From Marinomonas aquiplantarum (GTDB taxonomy: Bacteria; Pseudomonadota; Gammaproteobacteria; Pseudomonadales; Marinomonadaceae): a DNA stretch of 64,000 nucleotides. Positions 12,485-20,716 of the stretch are shown here, one piece after another. Position numbers and translations under genes: made by a program. The DNA lies in NCBI RefSeq assembly GCF_003314975.1, contig NZ_QNRF01000001.1, forward strand, positions 558,001-622,000. Direction: 5' to 3'. The notes beneath the pieces are model-generated. The model was given only the letters and a program-made list of their open reading frames with translations, was not told the origin of the DNA and ran no database searches. Each line of letters starts with the position of its first letter. Positions within the stretch are counted from its first letter, which is position 1.

Positions 12485-12904
12485 ATGGCTATCACAGTAC
12501 ACTGCGATATCGTAAGCGCTGAGCAAGAGATCTTTTCCGGTACGGTTCAGTCTCTTGTGGCTGCAGGCAGCTATGGCGATCTAGGCATTATGCCTGGTCA
12601 CGCGCCATTGTTGACGACTCTGCAACCAGGTCCTGTTCGTGTGGTTAAAGAAAACGGTGATGAAGAGTTTATCTTTGTGTCTGGCGGCTTTTTAGAAGTT
12701 CAGCCACACCGCGTTACTGTTTTGGCTAACACCGCCACTCGTGCCAATGATCTGGACGAAGAGGCAGCACTAAAAGCTCAGGCACATGCCAAAGAGCTTT
12801 TAGCGAATCAAAAACCTGATGTTGACTACACTCGTGCGACAGCTGAGTTGGCGGAAGCCGTTGCTCGTCTGCGTACACTTCAGCAGTTTCGTGATCATAA
12901 ATAA
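12485..12904 (+). CDS. atpC: ATP synthase subunit epsilon
   Basis: Rotor-foot subunit and inhibitor of ATP hydrolysis, 139 aa. The N-terminal beta-sandwich ([28 protein letters not shown]) is followed by a two-helix C-terminal domain. Last gene of the operon, followed 28 bp later by a strong terminator. Confidence 0.96.
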   Translation: MAITVHCDIVSAEQEIFSGTVQSLVAAGSYGDLGIMPGHAPLLTTLQPGPVRVVKENGDEEFIFVSGGFLEVQPHRVTVLANTATRANDLDEEAALKAQAHAKELLANQKPDVDYTRATAELAEAVARLRTLQQFRDHK

Positions 12905-12926
12905 TCGAAACGCTTGAGTAAGTGTC

Positions 12927-12957
12927 AAAAAAAGCAGCCTATAGGCTGCTTTTTTTA
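12927..12957 (+). terminator. Rho-independent terminator of the atp operon
   Basis: GC-rich 7-bp stem (AGCAGCC/GGCTGCT) with loop TATA, preceded by an A-run and followed by seven T. The A-run on the other side lets it act in both directions, so it may also end the convergent TrmB-like gene. Confidence 0.92.
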
Positions 12958-12982
12958 TGCCTGATGAGCCAAGCAAATGGGT

Positions 12983-13723
12983 TTAAAGCATTTTCCATAA
13001 GGTATCAAAAATGATTTGTTGAGCCTTTGCTATGTCTTGTGATTCCAGTACCACGGCGGAAGGAAAGTTATTACTGGCGAGGGAAATAATGGCACATTTT
13101 GGTGGGTAAATGGCAATGTAGCTGGCATCAACTGCGCCTTCTGTTTTAATCCATTTCCGTTCGGACAGTTCCGCGTCTTCACCACCGTCCCCTAAAGCGA
13201 TGACTTTTACATTGATCCCGAGTTTAATGCGCTGCTTGGTATAATTTGGAAAAGGGCGATACAAATACGGTCTTATGGGCTTGGAAGAAAATACACAGTA
13301 TTCTTTGTGATCTTGATCGGACACCACGTTTAAAATGTCCCTTAAAACCCACTCAATGCCATCATCCCCTTCATAATATCGCACATTTGTCTGATGATAA
13401 TCGGGCTGTTGCTGGTGTAAATTTGGAATAATGGTGTTTTTCAAGGATTCAATGGTTTTGTCCAAACGTTGACGTTTTTCCTCGGCCAAATCGAGTAAAA
13501 TGTCTGGACTTTCAGCGGAGAAAAAGCGGCGTTTGCCTTTGGGGAAGTAGCTCACCACCCCTTTGCTTTGCAATTGTTTTAGGGATTCATAAGCACTACC
13601 ACGGTTGACACCACTGTGCTCAGCGATATCGCGAATCGATGACGGGCCCAATTTTAATAGGGTCTGATAAAGCAGCGTTTCTCGTGGCGTTAGTCCGAGT
13701 TGTTCGAAAGCATTTTGGCTCAT
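12983..13723 (-). CDS. TrmB-like winged-helix transcriptional regulator
   Basis: Predicted DNA-binding regulator of 246 aa. Residues 1-70 form a TrmB/MarR-type winged helix (LTPRETLLYQTLLKLGPSSI, then HSGVNRGSAYESLKQLQSKG). A short coiled segment and a roughly 150-aa effector-like domain without recognised motifs follow. The start is taken at ATG 13723, where the HTH domain begins; the open frame extends upstream to 13804 without family similarity. It is convergent with atpC and divergent from tcdA (about 120 bp apart). Target and ligand are not evident. Confidence 0.75.
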   Translation of the reverse strand: MSQNAFEQLGLTPRETLLYQTLLKLGPSSIRDIAEHSGVNRGSAYESLKQLQSKGVVSYFPKGKRRFFSAESPDILLDLAEEKRQRLDKTIESLKNTIIPNLHQQQPDYHQTNVRYYEGDDGIEWVLRDILNVVSDQDHKEYCVFSSKPIRPYLYRPFPNYTKQRIKLGINVKVIALGDGGEDAELSERKWIKTEGAVDASYIAIYPPKCAIISLASNNFPSAVVLESQDIAKAQQIIFDTLWKML

Positions 13724-13844
13724 GGCAGATAGGGACACCTGATTAAAAACAAATAAGTGAGTAGAATACACCGAATACGCGTTACACGCAGGTCTATTGT
13801 CCATGGGATAGACAAAGCGTACAGAGAAAAGTTTGGAGAGAAAA

Positions 13845-14624
13845 GTGACAGATGATCAAAGGTTTGGTGGCATTCGCCGCTTGTATGGCAATTTAGCTTA
13901 CGAGGCTTTTCAACGTTCGCACGTTTGTGTCATCGGCATTGGAGGCGTGGGCTCGTGGGCGGCAGAAGCGTTAGCGCGCTCTGGGGTTGGTCATATTACC
14001 TTGATCGATATGGATGATGTTTGTGTCACCAACACCAATCGTCAAATTCATGCGTTAGAGGGGAATGTCGGTAAAGCCAAAGTCGACGCTATGCAAGAGC
14101 GTATTGCGCTGATTAACCCAGACTGTCTGGTGACGTGTGTCGAGGATTTTATCACCCCTGATAATCTTCCTGAGCTGCTCTGTGAGCCGTTTGACTACAT
14201 TGTTGATGCAATTGACAGTCTCAAGCCTAAAGCCGCTCTGGTGGCTTGGTGTAAACGTAACAAGCGAAAAATCATTACGGTTGGTGGTGCGGGTGGACAA
14301 ATTGATCCAACGCAAATTCAAATCGCGGATTTATCGCGCACCGAACAAGATCCACTAGCGGCGAAATTGAGAAACTATCTGCGCCGCCATTACAACTTTC
14401 CTCGCAATACCAAGCGTCGCTTTGAAATTGAATGTGTCTACTCCCTTGAGCAGCTTAAGTACCCGCAATTGGATGGTACAGTTTGTGAATCTAGACAGAA
14501 AGGGGATACAGAAACCAAGATGAATTGTGATACCGGTTTTGGTGCCAGTACTGTTGTTACCGCGACCTTTGGTTTTGTGGCGGTATCGAGAGTATTAGCG
14601 AAGCTTGCTAAGGCTGCCGAGTAA
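13845..14624 (+). CDS. tcdA: tRNA threonylcarbamoyladenosine dehydratase TcdA (CsdL)
   Basis: E1-like ATP-dependent enzyme that converts t6A37 to cyclic t6A in tRNA. Residues 23-45 hold the Rossmann nucleotide loop (VIGIGGVGSW), followed by the DMDDVCVTNTNRQ segment typical of ThiF/MoeB/UBA folds. A late CDTGFGASTVVTATFG segment is conserved in TcdA. The start chosen is GTG at 13845 (259 aa) because GGAGAG lies 4-10 bp upstream; a TTG at 13833 overlaps that site. It faces csdA-csdE, its sulfur-transfer partners in E. coli. Confidence 0.92.
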   Translation: MTDDQRFGGIRRLYGNLAYEAFQRSHVCVIGIGGVGSWAAEALARSGVGHITLIDMDDVCVTNTNRQIHALEGNVGKAKVDAMQERIALINPDCLVTCVEDFITPDNLPELLCEPFDYIVDAIDSLKPKAALVAWCKRNKRKIITVGGAGGQIDPTQIQIADLSRTEQDPLAAKLRNYLRRHYNFPRNTKRRFEIECVYSLEQLKYPQLDGTVCESRQKGDTETKMNCDTGFGASTVVTATFGFVAVSRVLAKLAKAAE

Positions 14625-14634
14625 AAGCGTTAGA

Positions 14635-15009
14635 TTAGTTTTGCATGGCGTGCAAAATGCCGAGCACGCCATTGCTTCTTGAACTGGTGAGATAGCTTCC
14701 TAGATTAAGTTCTGCCAGTTCGTTCGCTAAATCCATTGCTTGAATGTCGGCTTTGCTTTTGCCATTCACCAGATTCAGTAAAGCCACTAAGACACCACGC
14801 ATGAGTTTGGCATCGCTGTCGGCTTTAAAATAACAAGCGCCGTCGATGTCTTGCTCAATTAACCAAACAGCGCTTTCACAGCCTTTAACCTTATGTTCCT
14901 CGGTTTTCTCTTCCGCTGGTAAGCGTGCTAGAGACTTGCTTAAGCTTACTAAGGCTTTAAAGGTCTCTTCTTTAGAACGGCAAGCTTGTAATTGTTGTTT
15001 TATTGTCAT
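14635..15009 (-). CDS. csdE: Sulfur acceptor protein CsdE (SufE family)
   Basis: Takes persulfide sulfur from the desulfurase CsdA and passes it on. 124 aa, rather shorter than E. coli CsdE because the N-terminus is trimmed. The acceptor is Cys44 in VKGCESAVWL, the family active-site motif. It starts 1 bp after csdA, so the two are surely cotranscribed and probably translationally coupled. The 3' end is 10 bp from the 3' end of convergent tcdA, with no terminator visible between them. Confidence 0.9.
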   Translation of the reverse strand: MTIKQQLQACRSKEETFKALVSLSKSLARLPAEEKTEEHKVKGCESAVWLIEQDIDGACYFKADSDAKLMRGVLVALLNLVNGKSKADIQAMDLANELAELNLGSYLTSSRSNGVLGILHAMQN

Positions 15010-15010
15010 G

Positions 15011-16228
15011 CTATTCCTCGGCTAATAAATCAATGGCTTCGATTAAAACATCGCAGAAACGCTCTGCTTCTTGCAAAGTATTATAACAAGCAAAGGATGC
15101 CCTGAGTGTTCCCGTGACACCAAGTTGCGCCATTAAGGGTTGGGCACAGTGGCTGCCTGCTCGAACAGCGATACCTTGGCTATCCAGATAGGCGTTGAGG
15201 TCCAATGTGTGGACATTGGGTACAGATAAAGAGACTAAGGTTGCATTGTGTTCAGGGGAGTAGATTTCCACATTGGCGGCCTTTTGTAGGGTCACCCATA
15301 CATGATTCGCAAGCTGTTGCTCCCAAGCTAGCATGCTTTGTCTGTCTTGTTGGTCGACAAAGTCGCAGGCGGCGGCTAGGCCTATGGCACCTTCCATATG
15401 AGGTGTCCCCGCTTCAAGACGATAAGGTAAGACATTGAATTCAGTGGCTTGATAAGACACCTTAGACACCATTTCACCACCGGTTTGGTAAGGCATTAAC
15501 ACTTCTAAAGCGTGGTGCTTACCGTACAACACACCAATCCCCGTTGGGCCATACATTTTATGGCCTGAAAACACATAGAAATCACAATCAAGTTTCGCCA
15601 CATCCACTGGGTAGTGAGCTACGGCTTGTGCGCCATCGACTAAGGTAAAAGCGCCGTGTTGTTTGGCCTGTTGGATAAGCATCTCAATGGGAGTATGAAC
15701 GCCAATAGCATTAGAGACTTGTGTAACGGCAAAAATCTTAGTGCGTTCAGTAAAATAGTGAGTCAATTCCTCTTGCCATTCAGCATCCGAGGTCAAGGGC
15801 AACACTCGCAGTCGAGCGCCTGTGCGAAACGCCAATTGCTGCCAAGGTACTAGATTAGCGTGATGTTCTAAGCTGGTAATGAGTATTTCGTCGCCCGCTT
15901 GGATGAGGTGCTCTAAGCCATAGGCCACAAGATTAATGGACTCTGTGGTGCCTTTTGTCCAAATAACCTGACTTTGTTGTGGCGCATTAATGAATTGCGC
16001 CACGCGCAGTCGCGCATTTTCAAACTGGTCCGTGGCTTTATCACTCAAATAATGGGCGCCGCGGTGTACATTGGCATTGGCGGTTAAGTAGTAGTTGTGC
16101 ATGGCTTCGAGCACACTTAATGGTTTTTGTGTGGTCGCGGCATTATCCAAATAAATAAGGGGATTGTCGTAGGCCTGCTGAGCCAAAATAGGAAACTGCG
16201 AACGAATAGAAAGAGGGTCGAATGCCAT
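15011..16228 (-). CDS. csdA: Cysteine desulfurase CsdA (class V aminotransferase)
   Basis: PLP enzyme that converts cysteine to alanine and leaves a protein-bound persulfide. 405 aa, of the SufS/CsdA subgroup. The PLP lysine is in FSGHKMYGPTG (near residue 224), with the LEHHANLVPWQ and VDGAQAVAHYPVD motifs upstream. The catalytic cysteine is in VRAGSHCAQPL (near residue 360). Paired with csdE; SufBCD are not nearby, which favours CsdA over SufS. Divergent from the MocR-type gene across a 110-bp gap. Confidence 0.92.
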   Translation of the reverse strand: MAFDPLSIRSQFPILAQQAYDNPLIYLDNAATTQKPLSVLEAMHNYYLTANANVHRGAHYLSDKATDQFENARLRVAQFINAPQQSQVIWTKGTTESINLVAYGLEHLIQAGDEILITSLEHHANLVPWQQLAFRTGARLRVLPLTSDAEWQEELTHYFTERTKIFAVTQVSNAIGVHTPIEMLIQQAKQHGAFTLVDGAQAVAHYPVDVAKLDCDFYVFSGHKMYGPTGIGVLYGKHHALEVLMPYQTGGEMVSKVSYQATEFNVLPYRLEAGTPHMEGAIGLAAACDFVDQQDRQSMLAWEQQLANHVWVTLQKAANVEIYSPEHNATLVSLSVPNVHTLDLNAYLDSQGIAVRAGSHCAQPLMAQLGVTGTLRASFACYNTLQEAERFCDVLIEAIDLLAEE

Positions 16229-16338
16229 AACTGCCTAATATCGGTGATTCTTAGAAAACATCCGTAAAATTGTACCTTAATAGCCATAAAATTCAGGAAT
16301 TAATGGCCTTTTACTTGCGTTTTTTTTAGACAGAGATA

Positions 16339-17970
16339 ATGATTGATAACAGTTATAAATTTATTGTCTTAAAAAGGTACAAAGCCGTGGCGGATTTTTT
16401 ATATAAAGGTGTCGTAGACTGGTTTTTGGAGCAAGTGTCGCAAGATGTACTCAATCCTGGCGATAAAATGCCGTCACTGCGCGCTTTATCTAAGCAGCTT
16501 GGACTCAGTTTGAATACTGTCATTCATGGTTATGAATTATTAACTAAAGACGGTTGGATCGAGTCTCGCCCTAAATCTGGCTATTTTGTCTGTCATCGAA
16601 GCGAAGTAAAGCCCGCTTTGTTACTTGCTGGAGAGTCTCAACATGTCTCAACAGGGCAAGAGACAAAGTCTGCTTGGGCATGTTTAGCGCATCACGGTGC
16701 TCTTGTGGATCAAGCCAATGCTTATGGTCAAAGCTCTTCTAAACAAGAAGACGATGCATTGCCTGTCTTGGGTAAAGGCCATTTGGCTGTTCGGGAAGTG
16801 GTCAATGATTACTTGAAAGACATGGGCATTAAATCAAGAGCGTCCCAACTTTGGTTAGGGCGTTCCCCACTGGCGATGTTGACTCAAAGTATTCAAACAC
16901 TGACAAAGAAAGGGGACTCGGTTTTAGTGATCACGCCTTGTGACCCTAGATTGACCAGTACTCTACAAAGCTTGGGCCGTCGCGTCATTACCATCTCAGC
17001 TGGTGATCGTGGTGTGGATTTGGATTTGGCCATTCGTTGTTTGCGAGACGAGCCGATCAAACTCATCGTTTTACCAGGCCAGTTTGCTTTCCCTGCAGGG
17101 CAATTGATCAGCAATTTGAGTTTACGTCGCTGGTTAGCCATTATCGAAGAAACTCAATTACCAGTTATTGAATGGGACTTGTGTTCACATTTGGCTTATC
17201 GCAGCGGGCCATTATTGACCTATAAATCGTTAGATCAATCGGATCATATTGTTTACATAGGTGGCGTTGAGAGTAAAACCTCTGAGATGACAATGGCGTG
17301 GTGTTTGCCTGGTCGCCATCATGAAGTATTGGACGGGGCTTTTTTAGCGGCTGACATGGCGTTGAATGATGTGCAGCAGGCTTGCCTGAGTGACATGCTT
17401 AAGATCAATAGCAAAGCGTCTGTTATACGTCGAGCAAGAGACGTTTGGGCGAATGCAGAACGAATCAAAGCCTATTTAGATGAACAATTAGGAGACCAGA
17501 TTAGCCTAGTTAGCAGTAAAGGTGGGATGGCGTTATGGATGCGCTTAGCAAAACCAGTCAATAAAGAGACCATGCCCGCTTTGATTGCGAGTTTTCGTCA
17601 TGTCATTGTCCCTGGTGGCTTATTAAGCCCAGAGCAAGACGCAGATTATTGGCTTGCTTTGAATGTGACGGTGGACGAGGTAACGCCTGTTGTAAGCCTT
17701 TTAAAAGACTACTTATTACCGGATTTAGGCGCTTCTGAAGCGGCCTCTGACTCGAGTCTTGAGGCCATCTCAGCGTCATCGCAAGCAGCTTTGGCGGAGC
17801 AAAATGTACCTGAATTAGATCAAGGTCAAACGACAACGGAAGCGGAACGGTCATCTGATCAGGAAGACGTGCAGCCCTCCCAAGGTAACAGTACGTCGGA
17901 AGAGGAAAGAAAAACGCCAGAGCCTCTCTATAACCCCATGTTGGATTTAATTAACCATGATTTTGGTTAG
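16339..17970 (+). CDS. MocR/PdxR-type GntR regulator with aminotransferase domain
   Basis: 543-aa chimeric regulator. Residues 15-90 are a GntR winged helix (SLRALSKQLGLSLNTVIHGYELL, then SRPKSGYFV). About 110-460 is a type-I aminotransferase-like domain. The lysine expected to hold PLP is present near residue 313, in an unusual GGVESKTSEM context instead of the usual SFSK. The last ~80 residues are an acidic Ser/Glu/Gln-rich low-complexity tail ending in a conserved-looking YNPMLDLINHDFG, not usual for MocR proteins. Divergent from csdA. No pdx or gab gene is near, so the target is unknown. Confidence 0.85.
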   Translation: MIDNSYKFIVLKRYKAVADFLYKGVVDWFLEQVSQDVLNPGDKMPSLRALSKQLGLSLNTVIHGYELLTKDGWIESRPKSGYFVCHRSEVKPALLLAGESQHVSTGQETKSAWACLAHHGALVDQANAYGQSSSKQEDDALPVLGKGHLAVREVVNDYLKDMGIKSRASQLWLGRSPLAMLTQSIQTLTKKGDSVLVITPCDPRLTSTLQSLGRRVITISAGDRGVDLDLAIRCLRDEPIKLIVLPGQFAFPAGQLISNLSLRRWLAIIEETQLPVIEWDLCSHLAYRSGPLLTYKSLDQSDHIVYIGGVESKTSEMTMAWCLPGRHHEVLDGAFLAADMALNDVQQACLSDMLKINSKASVIRRARDVWANAERIKAYLDEQLGDQISLVSSKGGMALWMRLAKPVNKETMPALIASFRHVIVPGGLLSPEQDADYWLALNVTVDEVTPVVSLLKDYLLPDLGASEAASDSSLEAISASSQAALAEQNVPELDQGQTTTEAERSSDQEDVQPSQGNSTSEEERKTPEPLYNPMLDLINHDFG

Positions 17971-17990
17971 TCCAATCCCAATTAAGCCGC

Positions 17991-18614
17991 TTAAAGCGCC
18001 TTTTTTATGCTCTCAAGCATGCTGAGATGGTTTTGATAATCCAACCGGATGGAAATTAATTGATCACCTTTTAATAAAGCCAAGGATGGAAAAGAGTTTA
18101 GGTTTAAATGCCTTGCTTGCTCAATTTCTTCTTCTAACAAGCCTTCTTTTTCTATGTGCATCATGGCTTTCTGAAAGCCCTCTGCTTTTAATCCTATGTG
18201 TTCAGCGCATTCAATTAAGGTGTCTAAATTAGAAGGGTTTTTGGCGTCCAAATAATAGGCCTGCTGAATGGCATGGTACATTTCTTCTTCCAAACCAAAG
18301 TCACGAGCCACATAGCAAGCACGACAAGCAGGATAGGTAGAACGTCTGGGTTCGTTAGTTTGCCAAAAATCGAAATTGAACTCTGTGCCGAGTTGCTGAT
18401 GAATGTTTTGCCAAGTCGCTTGTAACTTAGCACGCATTTCATTTGGCATGGGCGCATCAGAATCCATTGCTAAGCCACCTAGCATTGGCTGTATTGATAG
18501 CTTTTCTTCGTCAATGAGACCTTGAAGTGCCTTTTGTAGCTTGCTCCATGTGGGGCGAAATCCCCAACACCAGCTGCACATTGGGTCGTAACAATAAATT
18601 AGTGTGGCGGTCAT
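17991..18614 (-). CDS. DsbA-family (FrnE-like) thiol oxidoreductase
   Basis: Thioredoxin-fold protein of 207 aa with the redox motif CSWC in CYDPMCSWCWGFRP near residue 12, followed by a long helical insert. No signal peptide, so probably cytoplasmic, like FrnE/2-hydroxychromene-isomerase-like members. ATG 18614 is chosen because GGAGAG lies 5-9 bp upstream; the open frame further upstream runs through a terminator. The C-terminal half contains HLNLNSFPSLALLKGDQ, with the cis-proline expected of the fold. Substrate unknown. Confidence 0.8.
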   Translation of the reverse strand: MTATLIYCYDPMCSWCWGFRPTWSKLQKALQGLIDEEKLSIQPMLGGLAMDSDAPMPNEMRAKLQATWQNIHQQLGTEFNFDFWQTNEPRRSTYPACRACYVARDFGLEEEMYHAIQQAYYLDAKNPSNLDTLIECAEHIGLKAEGFQKAMMHIEKEGLLEEEIEQARHLNLNSFPSLALLKGDQLISIRLDYQNHLSMLESIKKAL

Positions 18615-18700
18615 TTTGCTCTCCTCTGTAGGCGAACTATGGTTACGCCAATAAAAAATACAGCATGACAAATTAGCAAATCTGAACCAGAAGCGAAACA

Positions 18701-18739
18701 AAAAAGCGGCCATCCGCTGTATGCCGATGGCCGCTTTTT
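18701..18739 (-). terminator. Terminator of the aminotransferase gene
   Basis: 14-bp inverted repeat (AAAAAGCGGCCATC/GATGGCCGCTTTTT) with an 11-nt loop and T-runs in both directions. It lies between the aminotransferase stop and the downstream DsbA-family gene. Confidence 0.9.
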
Positions 18740-18765
18740 GTCATTATTTTCGTCTGAGTTACGCT

Positions 18766-19962
18766 TTAGCCTTTAAGTACTTTCGCGATGGCGTCACACA
18801 AAGGCGCCATATTATCGTGCGTCATACCTGCGACGTTAATGCGTCCAGAACCAACAATGTAAATACCAAACTCATTACGCAATTGGTTGACTTGATCTGG
18901 CGTTAACCCAGAGAAAGAGAACATACCTTGCTGCTGTGAGATGAAAGAGAAATCTTGTTCTACGCCTTTGGCTCTCAAGGTATTCACAAACAGACTACGC
19001 ATTTCGTGAATTCGTGTGCGCATGGAGTCCAGTTCGTTCTCCCATAAAGCATACAGCTCAGCATCGTTTAAAATTTCAGCAACTACCGCTGAACCATGGG
19101 AAGGCGGGTTCGAGTAATTGGTGCGGATGCAACGTTTGATCTGAGTAAACGCCGATTCGGCTTGCTCACTGGTTTCACAAACAATGGTTAACGCCCCAAC
19201 ACGCTCATTGTATAAGCCAAAGTTCTTAGAGAAGGAACTGGCAATCAGCATTTCAGGCACATGATCCAAGAAGGTTCTTAAGCCTTGAGCATCGTCGTTT
19301 AAGCTTTGTCCGAAACCTTGGTAAGCAAAATCAAACAGTGCTAAGAAACCCTGTTTGCTGCATAGCTTCGCTAGTTGGTACCACTGTTCAGGGGTCGGAT
19401 CGATACCGGTTGGATTGTGACAACAACCGTGAAATAGCACCACATCGCCTTCAGGTACTTGCGATAGGCTCGCTAGCATGGCTTCAAAGTCTAATGTTTT
19501 GCTGTCGGCGTTGTAATACGAGTAACTGCCCACTTCTAAGCCAACCGATTGGAAAACCGATTGGTGGTTTGCCCATGTTGGGTTACTGACCCAAATAGTG
19601 GCTTCGGGAAGGTGCTTTTTAATGAATTCAGCCGCAACACGAAGGGCACCAGTACCGCCAGGCGTATGGGCAGTCTGAGCAAGTTGCTTGCTAATAATTG
19701 GGTGACCTTCACCAAACAATAAGGTTTGTACGGCACTGCGGTAGTTAGGTCTACCTTCAATGCTCAAATAGTTTTTAGATTTTTCCTGGAACAACAAACG
19801 CTCTTCTGCTTGTTTTACAGCCTTTAGAATAGGCGTGTGGCCTTGTTCATCCTTATACACACCAACACCAAGGTTAATTTTGTTTGGGTTGGGATCTTTT
19901 TTGTAAGCGTCGTTCAGACCTAAAATTGGGTCCGCTGGAGCAGCTTGGATATGTTCAAACAT
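18766..19962 (-). CDS. tyrB: Aromatic/aspartate aminotransferase (class I)
   Basis: PLP-dependent transaminase of 398 aa, subgroup I-alpha. It transfers amino groups between aspartate, tyrosine or phenylalanine and 2-oxoglutarate. The PLP lysine is in [15 protein letters not shown] (near residue 247), with the NPTWANH and HGCCHNPTG motifs upstream. The substrate-carboxylate arginine is in [11 protein letters not shown] near the C-terminus. AspC and TyrB cannot be told apart by eye here; the symbol is the best guess. A single gene with its own terminator. Confidence 0.88.
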   Translation of the reverse strand: MFEHIQAAPADPILGLNDAYKKDPNPNKINLGVGVYKDEQGHTPILKAVKQAEERLLFQEKSKNYLSIEGRPNYRSAVQTLLFGEGHPIISKQLAQTAHTPGGTGALRVAAEFIKKHLPEATIWVSNPTWANHQSVFQSVGLEVGSYSYYNADSKTLDFEAMLASLSQVPEGDVVLFHGCCHNPTGIDPTPEQWYQLAKLCSKQGFLALFDFAYQGFGQSLNDDAQGLRTFLDHVPEMLIASSFSKNFGLYNERVGALTIVCETSEQAESAFTQIKRCIRTNYSNPPSHGSAVVAEILNDAELYALWENELDSMRTRIHEMRSLFVNTLRAKGVEQDFSFISQQQGMFSFSGLTPDQVNQLRNEFGIYIVGSGRINVAGMTHDNMAPLCDAIAKVLKG

Positions 19963-20236
19963 GTTAACTCCCCAAGAGGGTTATTTTCTTTTTTATTATG
20001 GATTAGAAGATATTAAAAATCAGACATATGGTACTCGAAGACGTGAGTAACCGCTATAAATGAGGTCAAAAAGCAGGGTGAATTACTGTATTAAAATGTC
20101 ATTTAACGTTAGAGCTTGTTTTTTTATGGTGAAGGGCACTCTCCAAGTACCAAATTGGCTTGGTTGACGAGGCATCTAGCATGCTACACCTAGATTAGGT
20201 TAGTGCTAGGCATGTTGGATGAGAGTGGCGATTAAC

Positions 20237-20431
20237 TTAATCGTCCCAACCATTCGATATGTTGTGATGTAAGCGTTTTTGTTCTAGGTGCTGTTCAATA
20301 GCGCGTCTCGCTTTCAGCATTCTAGCTGCATCATCTTTCTGATTTCGCTGCTTTTTTTCATTATCCAAACTAATCGAAGCGTGTAGAATATCCGTTTTCA
20401 CTTCGGTTAGTGTTTCAGACAAATTGCTCAT
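20237..20431 (-). CDS. Small conserved protein, PA3496-like
   Basis: A 64-aa, highly charged, soluble protein. The C-terminal half (ARRAIEQHLEQKRLHHNI, ending GWDD) resembles the short proteins described in pseudomonads as the PA3496 family of putative envelope-integrity proteins, whose function is poorly known. ATG 20431 is chosen because a G-rich ribosome-binding site (GGGGG) lies about 5 bp upstream; the frame is open to 20554 without a better start. Stands alone between the aminotransferase and divergent uvrD. Confidence 0.55.
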   Translation of the reverse strand: MSNLSETLTEVKTDILHASISLDNEKKQRNQKDDAARMLKARRAIEQHLEQKRLHHNISNGWDD

Positions 20432-20636
20432 CGTAACCCCCTTTCTAGCCTTTCGATGACGCAGAAATGCACAGAGTGCTGTCATCGATCGTTGAAAAAA
20501 GTCAAAATAGACAGACAACTTAGTTAAGGAAGGTGCGAATAAAGGAAAATCCACACGCTGATCCCTATGGGGAATAGAGCAACGCCAAAGCCGTTGCCAC
20601 CGCTAGTGGACTTGTTTCTACCTTCCTTAAAAACGT

Positions 20637-20688
20637 ATAAAAAACGTAAATCGCTCAAAAATCAATCTATTTTTTACACGTTTTTTAT
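20637..20688 (+). repeat. Spaced inverted repeat upstream of uvrD
   Basis: Exact 11-bp arms ATAAAAAACGT (20637-20647) and ACGTTTTTTAT (20678-20688), 30 bp apart, ending 28-34 bp before the uvrD start. Could be a regulatory element in the uvrD promoter or leader. No LexA-type CTGT-N8-ACAG was seen here. Confidence 0.4.
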
Positions 20689-20716
20689 GACAAACACATT
20701 AATTTAATCACGGCGG

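Noticed and set aside
17975..18010. A terminator between the MocR-type gene and the DsbA-family gene
   Set aside because: The T-run belongs to the coding end of the DsbA-family gene, and the possible stem (TTAAGC/GCTTAA) is only 6 bp with a 1-nt loop.
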